Below, piece after piece: positions 24,610-32,361 of a DNA stretch of 64,000 nt. Where the stretch lies: the NCBI RefSeq assembly GCF_902498185.1, contig NZ_CABVIX010000012.1, positions 1 through 64,000 of the forward strand, written 5' to 3'. Every line of letters begins with the position of its first letter. Positions within the stretch are counted from its first letter, which is position 1. The DNA comes from Pseudomonas fluorescens (GTDB lineage Bacteria > Pseudomonadota > Gammaproteobacteria > Pseudomonadales > Pseudomonadaceae). Position numbers and translations under genes: made by a program. Under the pieces are notes generated by a model. The model had not been told where the DNA came from. It ran no database searches and worked only from the letters and a program-made list of their open reading frames with translations.

Positions 24610-25629
24610 TTATTGCGCGGCGCGGACCTTGGCGATCTCGGCGCTCATCTGCGACATCAAGTCAGGGCCGTACTGGGCAATCAGCTTCTCGCTGGTGGGA
24701 CGGACGTGCTCACGCATACGGTCGATTTCCTGCTGGGACACTTCGTTGATCTCCATGCCCTGCTTGGCCAATGCAGCACGCGAGCTCACTGCCATGTCGC
24801 GGGAAACCTGGCGTTCGTAGGCTTGCGCCTGGAGGGCTGCATCACGCACCAGTTGACGCTCGGTGTCGTTGAACTTGTCCCAGGTGCGCTTGCTGAAGAT
24901 CGCAACCAGCGGGTCATAGAAGTGACCGGTCAGCGACAGGTATTTCTGCACCTCGTAGAACTTCGAAGTCTCGATGGCTGCCAGCGGGTTCTCCTGGCCG
25001 TCCACGGTATGGGTTTCCAGAGCGGTATAGAGCTCGGTGAACGAAAGCGGAACCACGTTGGCACCCAGGGCATTGAAGGTCTCGATGGCCGTCGGGATCT
25101 GCTGCAGGCGCAGCTTCAGCCCCTTGATGTCTTCGAGGTTGTGCACCGGGCGCTTGCTGTTGGTGACATGACGGAAACCGTGGTCCCAGTAGCCCAGGCC
25201 GATGAGGCCGTGCGGCTCCAGGGTGCTCAGCAGGTTCTGGCCGGCCGGCCCGTCGAGTACCGCGTCGACCTCCTTGGAGTTCTGGAACAGGAACGGCAGA
25301 CCATACAGGCCAAAGCCTTTCTCGATACCGGTGAGCAGGCCCGGTGTGACCAGGGTCATGTCCACAGTCCCGCCCTGAACCGAAGAAATCACCTGGGCAT
25401 CCCCTCCCAAGGTGCCGCTGGCGAACACCATCACCTTCATCTTGCCGCCGCTTTTCTCTTTGACGATCTCGGCGAACTTCTGCGCGCCCTTGCCATGCGG
25501 GTGATCCTTGGCCTGTACGAAGGCGACCTTGAGAGTGTGCCTATTGATTTCATCCGCATGAACGGCGGCGGACAACCACATGGCAGAAGTGCAGAGCAGA
25601 GCGGTAAGTGCTTTGGGAATGAATGTCAT
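24610..25629 (-). CDS. dctP: TRAP transporter substrate-binding protein (DctP)
   Basis: A 339-residue periplasmic binding protein, with signal peptide up to about residue 25 (SAMWLSAAVHADE). The DctP fold shows GTLGGDAQVISSVQGGTVDM, LEDIKGLKLRLQQIP with the carboxylate-binding Arg, and DGQENPLAAIE. DctP proteins with DGQENP are commonly sugar-acid (uronate, aldonate) receptors, consistent with the UxaA/GarD neighbour. It is the third gene after dctQ and dctM, an order that differs from the first TRAP set in the window (P-Q-M). Confidence 0.9.
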   Translation of the reverse strand: MTFIPKALTALLCTSAMWLSAAVHADEINRHTLKVAFVQAKDHPHGKGAQKFAEIVKEKSGGKMKVMVFASGTLGGDAQVISSVQGGTVDMTLVTPGLLTGIEKGFGLYGLPFLFQNSKEVDAVLDGPAGQNLLSTLEPHGLIGLGYWDHGFRHVTNSKRPVHNLEDIKGLKLRLQQIPTAIETFNALGANVVPLSFTELYTALETHTVDGQENPLAAIETSKFYEVQKYLSLTGHFYDPLVAIFSKRTWDKFNDTERQLVRDAALQAQAYERQVSRDMAVSSRAALAKQGMEINEVSQQEIDRMREHVRPTSEKLIAQYGPDLMSQMSAEIAKVRAAQ

Positions 25630-25730
25630 GGCTACGTCCTTTTGTTTTTATTACTGGCTATGTTGGCATGAGAGTGGGCACGCGCCCGTTCACGCCAGCC
25701 CCGCAGGCGTGGCTGGCGTGAAGTATTCGT

Positions 25731-27011
25731 CTAGAAAAACCACTGGGCCGGAACCAGCAGCAATTGCGGGAAGGCCAACAACAGGCCGATCACCAGCAAC
25801 TCCGCCAGGAGGAAAGGCATGACGCCGCGAACAGTGGCCATGAAGTCGATTTTCGACACCCCGGCAACCACGTTGAGCACCAAGCCAACCGGCGGGGTAA
25901 TAAGGCCAATGGCACAGGTCATGACAAAGATTACCCCGAAGTACACCGGATCGATGCCTGCCTCCACCGCCACCGGCATCATCACCGGCGCCAGGATGAG
26001 AATGATCGGCGACATGTCCATCGCCATCCCGATGACGACAATCATCACCACGATCAGCAGCATCAGTAGACGCGGGCTGTCCATCAGCGGCTCCAGCACC
26101 CCCACCACCGAGCTCGGCAGGTCGGCAACCGTGATCATCCAGGCAGCGACCATGGCCGAGGCGACCAGGAACATCACCATCGCTGTGGTCATGACCGAGG
26201 AAACCAGCACCTGGTACATGCTCTTCCAGGTCAGCTCCCGATAGATCACCAGCGATACGAACAGGGCATACATCGCCGCGACCACACCGGCCTCCGTCGG
26301 CGTGAAGACCCCGGCACGCAGGCCGACAAGGATGATGACGGGCAGCAGGAGCGCCCAGACGCCTTCACGGAAAGCCTTGATTATTTCGCTCATCGGCGCT
26401 CGAGGACGCGTGATCAGCGTTTCCCGGCGCGAAATGATGTACCAGGCGATACACAGCGAAACCCCCATCATCAGCCCTGGCGCGATACCGGCAAGAAACA
26501 GCTTGGTGATCGAAACGTTGGCCGCCACACCGAACAGGATCAAGCCGATGGAAGGCGGCAGGACTGGCGCGATGATGCCCGAGGCGGCTACCAGACCGGC
26601 AGCTGTGGACCGGTCATGCCCGACCTTGACCATCATCGGCACCAGCAAGGCCGCCAGTGCAGCAGCATCGGCCGCTGCCGAACCCGACAGGCTGGCCAGC
26701 ACGCAGGCGGCCAGGATGGTCACATAACCCAACCCGCCCTTGATATGCCCCACCAGCGCCACGGCCATGTTGACGATACGCTTGGAAAGACCGCCAGCAT
26801 TCATCAGCTCACCGGCCAGCATGAAGAACGGCACGGCCATCAGCGGGAAGCTGTCAGCACCATTGATCAAGCCTTGGGCAATGATCTGCGCATCGAACAG
26901 ATCAAGGTGGTACATCATGGCCAGCGCACACAGGATCAATGCATAGGCAATAGGCGCGCCAATCGCCATGCTGCCCAGCAAGGAGAACACGAATACTGCG
27001 ATGATGGTCAT
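25731..27011 (-). CDS. dctM: TRAP transporter large permease (DctM)
   Basis: A 426-residue DctM protein with about 12 hydrophobic segments, forming the cation-coupled channel. It shows ASLSGSAAADAAAL in the first half, PVLPPSIGLILFG and the pseudo-repeat LITPPVGLVLNVVAG near the end. The ATG at 27011 is chosen because GGAG lies 7 bases before it; a GTG directly upstream would leave too little space. It shares only general family features with the DctM at 7265, so this is a separate transporter rather than a duplicate. Confidence 0.92.
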   Translation of the reverse strand: MTIIAVFVFSLLGSMAIGAPIAYALILCALAMMYHLDLFDAQIIAQGLINGADSFPLMAVPFFMLAGELMNAGGLSKRIVNMAVALVGHIKGGLGYVTILAACVLASLSGSAAADAAALAALLVPMMVKVGHDRSTAAGLVAASGIIAPVLPPSIGLILFGVAANVSITKLFLAGIAPGLMMGVSLCIAWYIISRRETLITRPRAPMSEIIKAFREGVWALLLPVIILVGLRAGVFTPTEAGVVAAMYALFVSLVIYRELTWKSMYQVLVSSVMTTAMVMFLVASAMVAAWMITVADLPSSVVGVLEPLMDSPRLLMLLIVVMIVVIGMAMDMSPIILILAPVMMPVAVEAGIDPVYFGVIFVMTCAIGLITPPVGLVLNVVAGVSKIDFMATVRGVMPFLLAELLVIGLLLAFPQLLLVPAQWFF

Positions 27012-27078
27012 CACATCACTCCGATTTTTATTATATGGAGAGTGTCGACAGGGTCATGGCCACAGGTCGACGGGCGTA

Positions 27079-27582
27079 TCACTGATGCATTTCAGCCAGG
27101 ACATCCGGACGTTTGATCTCGACGCCGCTAGCCAGTCGAACGATCTCGCACAGATGGATGATGCAGGCCGACGCCCCAAAGAATATTCCCGAGCCATAGA
27201 ACAGCCCCATCGACCAACCGGCGACAGGTGACGGCACGCTCCAGTTGATCACGGTCTGCTGCCAGCTTCCCCAGAGGAACAGCCCTGAACACGCCAGCAT
27301 CAGCAATTGCGAAACGATCAGGCAGCCTCGCTCACCCCAGCTCGGCAATGCACGCAGTGCCAGGTCGACCCCCATGTGGCCTCGCTCACGCAGCAGCACC
27401 ACGGCCCCGATGAAGGTCAGCCAGACGAATGCCCAACGGGAAATTTCTTCAGAAATCAGGATGCTGTCATTGAAGCAGTAACGCAGAACGACGTTGCCGA
27501 ACACCAGGGCCACCATGGTGACCAGGCAGATGATTGCGAGAATCTTGAGCAGAGTGAAATAGCCTTCGATGAGTTTATGCAT
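27079..27582 (-). CDS. dctQ: TRAP transporter small permease (DctQ)
   Basis: A 167-residue membrane protein with four hydrophobic segments (starting LLKILAIICLVTMVALVFG), the DctQ partner of the following DctM. Family-typical RWAFVWLTFIGAV follows the second helix and the loop RERGHMGVDL is present. Start ATG 27582 follows GGGTGA; the frame extends 7 codons further without support. First gene of the leftward cluster, divergent from the UxaA-like gene, so the 258-base gap between them holds both promoters and the palindromes listed separately. Confidence 0.88.
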   Translation of the reverse strand: MHKLIEGYFTLLKILAIICLVTMVALVFGNVVLRYCFNDSILISEEISRWAFVWLTFIGAVVLLRERGHMGVDLALRALPSWGERGCLIVSQLLMLACSGLFLWGSWQQTVINWSVPSPVAGWSMGLFYGSGIFFGASACIIHLCEIVRLASGVEIKRPDVLAEMHQ

Positions 27583-27746
27583 GGCAATCACCCAACGGCT
27601 CAAGGCAAGAGGTGGTTCGGCAGGCAGGTGCCGGGCACGCGACAGATCGCCGCTTGGCGCCAGCCTCGGACGAGCAGGATCGATGGGTAGCTAGAACCAT
27701 CTGTAGAGCCTCACTTTGTTGTTTTTGTATGACGCCAAGCGGCTAT

Positions 27747-27765
27747 GTGGTACCGACCATACCAC
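27747..27765. promoter_or_regulatory. inverted repeat GTGGTA-N7-TACCAC in the divergent promoter
   Basis: Six-base arms with a 7-base centre, 76-94 bases before the UxaA-like start. TGGTA/TACCA dyads occur at sites of FCD-type GntR regulators of hexuronate and sugar-acid genes, and a GntR gene lies downstream of the UxaA-like gene. Role as operator is inferred. Confidence 0.5.
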
Positions 27766-27770
27766 TCAAA

Positions 27771-27788
27771 AACATTGCGTACAATGTT
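27771..27788. promoter_or_regulatory. inverted repeat AACATTG-CGTA-CAATGTT, candidate GntR operator
   Basis: Seven-base perfect arms around CGTA. It overlaps a plausible -10 element TACAAT (27780-27785) for the UxaA-like gene. The core TTGCGTRCAA recurs at 30501-30516 upstream of the GntR gene, which makes a shared, autoregulated operator likely. Confidence 0.6.
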
Positions 27789-27840
27789 CATTTTTGCCAG
27801 TATCGATGGCACTCGACAAAACAACAATGAGAAAAAATCC

Positions 27841-29376
27841 ATGCAACTCATTACGCAGAATCAGTCCGTGGTGATCCTGAGCGACATCGACTCGGTCGCC
27901 GTCGCGCGCAGAACGCTGGCACAGGGAGTCCGCATCGAAGCCCTTGGTCTTGAGGCGGCGGAAGAAATCCAGAGTGGCCACAAAATCGCTCGACGCGCGA
28001 TCGGCAAGGGCGAGCGGATTCTCAAGTACGGCCAGGTCATCGGCGTCGCCACTCAGGACATCGCCGCCGGCGCGCATGTGCACACCCACAACGTGAGCAT
28101 GCCGGACAGTCATGTCAGTAATGAATTGCCCCCGACCATCGAGCGCACGGCTGTGCTGCCACCCGAACAGCGTCGACGCTTCATGGGCTATCGCCGCCCG
28201 GATGGGCGTGTGGGGACGCGAAACTATATCGGCATCCTGTCGACGGTGAACTGCTCCGCCACCGTTTCCCGGGCAGTAGCCGCACACTTCAACGGTTCGG
28301 ACCTGCTCAAGCAGCACAACATCGACGGCGTGGTCGCGCTCACCCATGGCAGTGGCTGTGCAATCAATACCGAGTCGGAAGGCTTCAAGTTTCTCGAGCG
28401 CAGCATCTGGGGCTACGCCTGCAACCCCAATGTCGCAGGGGTGCTGATCATCGGCCTGGGCTGCGAAACCAACCAGATTTCATCCTTGATGAAGCGCTAC
28501 AACATCGATGAAGGGCCTAACTTTCGCGTATTCAACATCCAGAGTGCCGGGGGCACCCGGGCCAGCATCGCCAAGGCAATCGAGCAGATGCACGAAATGC
28601 TGGCAGCCATTGGCCGCCTGGAACGGACTTCGCAAAGCGTTGAACACATCATGGTCGGCATGCAGTGCGGTGGCTCGGATGGTTACTCGGGGATCACCGC
28701 CAACCCGGCCCTCGGCTACGCCGCCGACCTGTTGGTGAAGCACGGCGGGACGGCGATTCTCAGCGAAACGCCAGAAATATATGGCGCAGAGCACCTGCTG
28801 ATTGCCCGCGCCACCAGCCACGACGTCGCCCAAAAGCTGCTCGATCGCTTGACCTGGTGGGAAAACTACACCCGTATCAACGGGGCAGAGCTCAACAACA
28901 ACCCGTCACCAGGCAACAAGGCCGGCGGCCTGACCACCATCCTGGAAAAATCCCTCGGGGCCGCGGCCAAAGGCGGCACTACCTCGCTCAACGACGTGTA
29001 CGAGTGGGGTGAGCCGATTACCGAACATGGCTTCGTGTTCATGGACAGCCCCGGCTATGACCCGGTATCCGTGACGGGGCAGATCGCCTCGGGTGCCAAC
29101 ATGATCTGCTTCACCACAGGACGCGGATCGGTTTCCGGCTTCAAGCCGGCTCCTTGCGTCAAGCTCGCCACCAACACCGACATGTACCGCCGGCTGGAGG
29201 AGGACATGGATATCAACTGCGGCGGCATTGTCGACGGTGAACTGAGCGTCGCCGAAGCCGGCGAGAAGATCTTCGAGATTCTGATCGAAATCGCCTCAGG
29301 CACGCAGTCCAAGAGCGAACAGTACAACTATGGCGACAATGAGTTCGTGCCTTGGCAGGTGGGCGCGATCACCTGA
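27841..29376 (+). CDS. UxaA/GarD family sugar-acid dehydratase (altronate/galactarate dehydratase-like)
   Basis: A 511-residue dehydratase with the SAF N-terminal domain (about residues 1-95, ending HVHTHNVSMPD) and the UxaA/GarD catalytic domain: GVVALTHGSGC, IIGLGCETNQI, MQCGGSDGYSGITANPALGYA, NNNPSPGNKAGGLTT and FTTGRGS. These carry the Cys, Asp and Glu residues used for iron binding. It removes water from an onic or aldaric acid, giving a 2-keto-3-deoxy acid. Length lies between E. coli UxaA and GarD, so the exact substrate is open. The start at 27841 has only a weak GAGAAAAA ribosome site. Divergent from the TRAP set that presumably imports its substrate. Confidence 0.88.
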   Translation: MQLITQNQSVVILSDIDSVAVARRTLAQGVRIEALGLEAAEEIQSGHKIARRAIGKGERILKYGQVIGVATQDIAAGAHVHTHNVSMPDSHVSNELPPTIERTAVLPPEQRRRFMGYRRPDGRVGTRNYIGILSTVNCSATVSRAVAAHFNGSDLLKQHNIDGVVALTHGSGCAINTESEGFKFLERSIWGYACNPNVAGVLIIGLGCETNQISSLMKRYNIDEGPNFRVFNIQSAGGTRASIAKAIEQMHEMLAAIGRLERTSQSVEHIMVGMQCGGSDGYSGITANPALGYAADLLVKHGGTAILSETPEIYGAEHLLIARATSHDVAQKLLDRLTWWENYTRINGAELNNNPSPGNKAGGLTTILEKSLGAAAKGGTTSLNDVYEWGEPITEHGFVFMDSPGYDPVSVTGQIASGANMICFTTGRGSVSGFKPAPCVKLATNTDMYRRLEEDMDINCGGIVDGELSVAEAGEKIFEILIEIASGTQSKSEQYNYGDNEFVPWQVGAIT

Positions 29377-29384
29377 CCGCGCCT

Positions 29385-30362
29385 TCAGGCAAGGCGCTCC
29401 AGATAAGGCACAGCCGCGACACGGTTGTGCTCTCTGAAATAGGCCAGGCGCTGCTTGACCTTGCGCTCGGCAATGATCAGGTGCTCTTCCATGCTCTGCG
29501 CTGCCAGGTCTGCACGGCCGGCCTTCAGATTTTCGAAGATGCTCAGGTGCTCCTGGAAAAACGGCTCTTCATCTGGAAAGTAGCTTTTGTCGAGCAGGAT
29601 GTGTTTGCCCGACAAAAGCAGCGAATGGGTACGTCGCAAGATTTGCAGCATCTGGCGGTTAGGACAATGCCCGAGTGTCTCGATGTGCAGATCGCTTTCA
29701 AGGTCATCGAACTGACGGCTATCCATGTTTGGATACAGGCTGATGGCCTGGTGAAGCCGTTCGATGAAACCATTGAGTTGCTCTGGCTTTAGGAACTCCG
29801 CAGCACGTAGCAAAACGTAGGGTTCCAACCGTCGACGCACCTCATAAAGCTCGCCCAGGCGCTCTTCATTCCATAGCGTCAAGTGCCAGCGCGAACGTTC
29901 ATCACGCTCCACCAGTCCCATCAGCGACAGCCGTGTGAGGACCTGACTGGAGACCGTGCGGCTGATCGAATAGTGCCGTGACAGCTTCAGTTCGTTGATA
30001 CGGTAGCTGCCGAACAGCGACTGATGCAGCAGTTCCCGCTCGATGACATCGTAGACCTGTTTCCAGCTTTCAGTCTTCCTGGGCGGATGAGCGCTACCTT
30101 CGTTCAGCTTGAAATCACTGGCTTCCAGCTTGCGCCGCAACACCTCGCCTGGCTGTGCCCCGATCAGATAACCGCGTCCGTCGAACGTGCAGATCAGCCC
30201 GTCCTGATGCAGATTGAGAAGCGCCTGACGAACCGGAGAGCGACTCACGCCGAACAACTCGGCAAGAGGCCCTTCCAACAGCAGGGTGCCTTCTTTGAGC
30301 CTTCTCCGCTTTATGCTCGAGGCGATGATTCCATACAGTTGATCGTTGAGATGCTTTTTCAT
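29385..30362 (-). CDS. GntR-family regulator with two winged-helix segments and an FCD-like domain
   Basis: A 325-residue GntR regulator, longer than the usual 220-250. Residues about 8-70 form a standard GntR winged helix (LAELFGVSRSPVRQALLNL, then GLICTFDGRGYLIG). A second helix-turn-helix-like unit follows at about 105-165 (LSRHYSISRTVSSQVLTRL, then GLVERDERSRWHLT), and an all-helical FCD-like ligand domain fills the remainder. Convergent with the UxaA-like gene, only 8 bases apart. It is the likely local regulator of both divergent transcripts. A TTGCGTGCAA-containing dyad lies about 140 bases before its own start. No obvious ribosome site precedes ATG 30362. Confidence 0.85.
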   Translation of the reverse strand: MKKHLNDQLYGIIASSIKRRRLKEGTLLLEGPLAELFGVSRSPVRQALLNLHQDGLICTFDGRGYLIGAQPGEVLRRKLEASDFKLNEGSAHPPRKTESWKQVYDVIERELLHQSLFGSYRINELKLSRHYSISRTVSSQVLTRLSLMGLVERDERSRWHLTLWNEERLGELYEVRRRLEPYVLLRAAEFLKPEQLNGFIERLHQAISLYPNMDSRQFDDLESDLHIETLGHCPNRQMLQILRRTHSLLLSGKHILLDKSYFPDEEPFFQEHLSIFENLKAGRADLAAQSMEEHLIIAERKVKQRLAYFREHNRVAAVPYLERLA

Positions 30363-30500
30363 GCGTTATTGTTTTTCACTGTTTTTGACTGAGGGCGCCA
30401 CTTACACACCGCTGATCAGCCTGCAGTACTACCCCTGTGGCCTTGGATTACCAACCCGCAGGAGCACAAATAACTGATCCATCCGGAACAGATCTTTATC

Positions 30501-30516
30501 ACTTTGCGTGCAAAGT
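30501..30516. promoter_or_regulatory. inverted repeat ACTTTG-CGTG-CAAAGT, candidate autoregulatory GntR site
   Basis: Six-base perfect arms around CGTG, upstream of the double-domain GntR gene. Its core TTGCGTGCAA differs by one base from the core of the dyad at 27771-27788 in front of the regulated UxaA-like gene. Confidence 0.55.
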
Positions 30517-30598
30517 ACCTTATCTGTCATCGCCTCCAAGCGCAACCGACCGAGCGTTGCTCACGGCCTGCCGAGACTTATCTCTTGCTCCAAACGAA

Positions 30599-30624
30599 AC
30601 AACCCCGGCACGGGCCGGGGTTGT
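30599..30624 (-). terminator. terminator of oprD-like gene
   Basis: ACAACCCCGGC and GCCGGGGTTGT pair perfectly over 11 bases with a 4-base loop. On the minus strand the stem is followed by a T-rich TTCGTTT stretch, so it fits the end of the leftward porin gene 133 bases away. Confidence 0.65.
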
Positions 30625-30655
30625 CGGTGACACTATCAGCATGGTGTGGTGCTGG

Positions 30656-30742
30656 TCTGGGGGAGCGGCTTCAGCCGCGAGCACCGGCGCAGCCGGTGCC
30701 AGACACCGCATCGACCTCTTCGCGGCTAAAGCCGCTTGTGTC
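30656..30742. repeat. pair of oppositely oriented REP-type hairpins
   Basis: GCGGCTTCAGCCGC (30665-30678) and GCGGCTAAAGCCGC (30722-30735) are two copies of the same hairpin in opposite orientation, separated by another hairpin CACCGG-N5-CCGGTG (30682-30698). The right copy with its CGACCTCTTCGCGGCT flank resembles the REP elements of P. putida. This fills most of the 394-base gap between the GntR and porin genes; the rest (30363-30598) holds the candidate operator and no gene. Confidence 0.7.
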
Positions 30743-30756
30743 TTCCAGGTCTGGTA

Positions 30757-32046
30757 TCAGAAGATGCTGATCGGGTACTCGACAAACACGCGCACTTCGT
30801 TGCCGTCGTCATTGTAGCCATTCTGGCGAACGCTCTCGGACGTACGCAGGATCGAGCTGCGAACCTTGACCGACAGGTCTTTGGCCGCGCCTTCCTGAAC
30901 CACGTACTGGACCTGGTTGAAGATCTCGCGTTCCTTGCCTTCGCCGAAGCCGTGGGTGTTGATGTTGTCACCACGCACGTACGCGACCTTGTAGCTCAGG
31001 CCCGGCACGCCGAAGGCGCTGAAGTCCAGGCCGTAGCCGATCTGCCACGAACGCTCGTCTTCGGCGTTGAAGTCGGACCAGTACGAGTTGGCCAGGTAGA
31101 TGGTCGATCCACCGTCACCCACGCCGCCACGGTTCTGGTACCAGCCGTAGTTGTAGCCGGTGTCGCCAGTGCTGCGCTGGTGGGCGACGGTGACCGAGTG
31201 CGGGCCGAAGGCGTAGGTCGCCGCCAGGCTCCAGATGGTGTTGGAATCGCCGGTCAGGCCTGCTTCGCGCTCGTACTGGCTGTCGATGCTGGTCTTGTAG
31301 CCGTTGAAGTCCAGGGTCAGCGACTGCTCGTCCGAGATCGGGTGAACATAGTTCACACCCAGGTAGTGCTTCTTCAGCACGTCTTCGACGTCGGAGGTGT
31401 ACAGGGCCGCCGACAGGTTCTCGGTGAACTTGTAGCTGCCGCCAAACACGTTGATCGACTTCAGGCCACCGCTGTCACGCCCTTCGGCGCTCTTGCGCGC
31501 TTCCTGGGTGAAACGGCCGGCGTTCAGTTCCAGGCCCTTGATCTCCTTCGAGGTGATCAGGGTGCCGGTGAAGCTTTCTGGCAGCAGGCGCGCGTCGTCG
31601 TGCTGCAGCACAGGCAGCGATGGCATCTGGTCACCGTACTTGAGCACGGTGTTGGAGACGCGGAACTTGATCGCGGCGCCGCCACGGGCCAGGTTGTGCG
31701 GCGAGTTGGCCGGCTCGGTGTCGCTCGGCTGGAAGAAGTCGACACCGGCGCCGCCGTTGTGGCCCTTGCCGCCGTCCAGGCGAATGGCGTACAGGCCGAA
31801 GGCATCGACGCCCACGCCCACGGTGCCCTGGGTGAAGCCGGACGAGAAGTTGGCGATGAAGCCTTGGCCCCATTCGATCTGGTCGTCGGTGCCGTGCTTC
31901 TTGTCACGGTTGATGTAAGCGTTGCGCAGCAGCAGGTTCATGCTGCTGTCTTCGACGAAGCCCTTGCTGGCGGCCTGGTCGTTGGCCTGAGCCTGTGTGG
32001 CGGCGACGAGCGCCAGCGCGATCAGGCTGATCCTTGTTTTCAACAT
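30757..32046 (-). CDS. OprD-family outer-membrane porin
   Basis: A 429-residue OprD-type porin: signal peptide ending TQAQA-ND, then alternating beta strands and a C-terminal aromatic residue (PISIF). Family pieces include FVEDSSMNLLLRNAYINRD, QGFIANFSSGFTQGTVGVGVDAFGLYAIRLD and HNLARGGAAIKFRVSNT. OprD/OccD/OccK porins admit amino acids or carboxylates; which one cannot be read here. Nearby sugar-acid and agmatine genes are possible suppliers of function. It has its own promoter (32162-32191) and terminator, so it is a single-gene unit. Confidence 0.92.
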   Translation of the reverse strand: MLKTRISLIALALVAATQAQANDQAASKGFVEDSSMNLLLRNAYINRDKKHGTDDQIEWGQGFIANFSSGFTQGTVGVGVDAFGLYAIRLDGGKGHNGGAGVDFFQPSDTEPANSPHNLARGGAAIKFRVSNTVLKYGDQMPSLPVLQHDDARLLPESFTGTLITSKEIKGLELNAGRFTQEARKSAEGRDSGGLKSINVFGGSYKFTENLSAALYTSDVEDVLKKHYLGVNYVHPISDEQSLTLDFNGYKTSIDSQYEREAGLTGDSNTIWSLAATYAFGPHSVTVAHQRSTGDTGYNYGWYQNRGGVGDGGSTIYLANSYWSDFNAEDERSWQIGYGLDFSAFGVPGLSYKVAYVRGDNINTHGFGEGKEREIFNQVQYVVQEGAAKDLSVKVRSSILRTSESVRQNGYNDDGNEVRVFVEYPISIF

Positions 32047-32161
32047 GTTGTTTTCCTTATCTCGAATTCAAAAACGCTCTGCATACAAAACGCCCGTCAC
32101 CGACGCCCCTTCGTAGGTTCGGCGCTATGCGGATGGAACGGCCAGCAGGCGCAGGGGTCGA

Positions 32162-32191
32162 ATCCTATCCGCCCGCGCTCGCATATGTCAA
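32162..32191 (-). promoter_or_regulatory. sigma70-type promoter of the OprD-family porin gene
   Basis: On the minus strand a perfect TTGACA (32186-32191) is followed after 18 bases by TAGGAT (32162-32167). The expected start is near 32155, giving a leader of about 110 bases before ATG 32046. The leader and the remainder of the 315-base gap contain no gene. Confidence 0.65.
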
Positions 32192-32302
32192 AAAATCGTG
32201 AAATGCCGACGATTTTTCCTACATTCACGGACACGTGTGGTGCATTTCCCTGGAGGAATGCCCGTTTATGGGCATTTTCTCCAGTTTCATGACCACACAA
32301 AC

Positions 32303-32330
32303 AAAAACGCCACCGCAATGCGGTGGCGTT
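32303..32330 (-). terminator. Rho-independent terminator of aguA
   Basis: AACGCCACCGC and GCGGTGGCGTT form an 11-pair stem with an AAT loop; the A-run at 32303-32307 gives a U-tract on the minus strand. It lies 32 bases beyond the aguA stop. Confidence 0.85.
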
Positions 32331-32361
32331 TCTGGTGGAGGCATCGAGCTCGGCCGTGGGC

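Noticed and set aside
30736..32292. 518-codon open frame opposite the OprD-like gene
   Set aside because: Shadow of a GC-rich gene; the porin strand has signal peptide, promoter and terminator.
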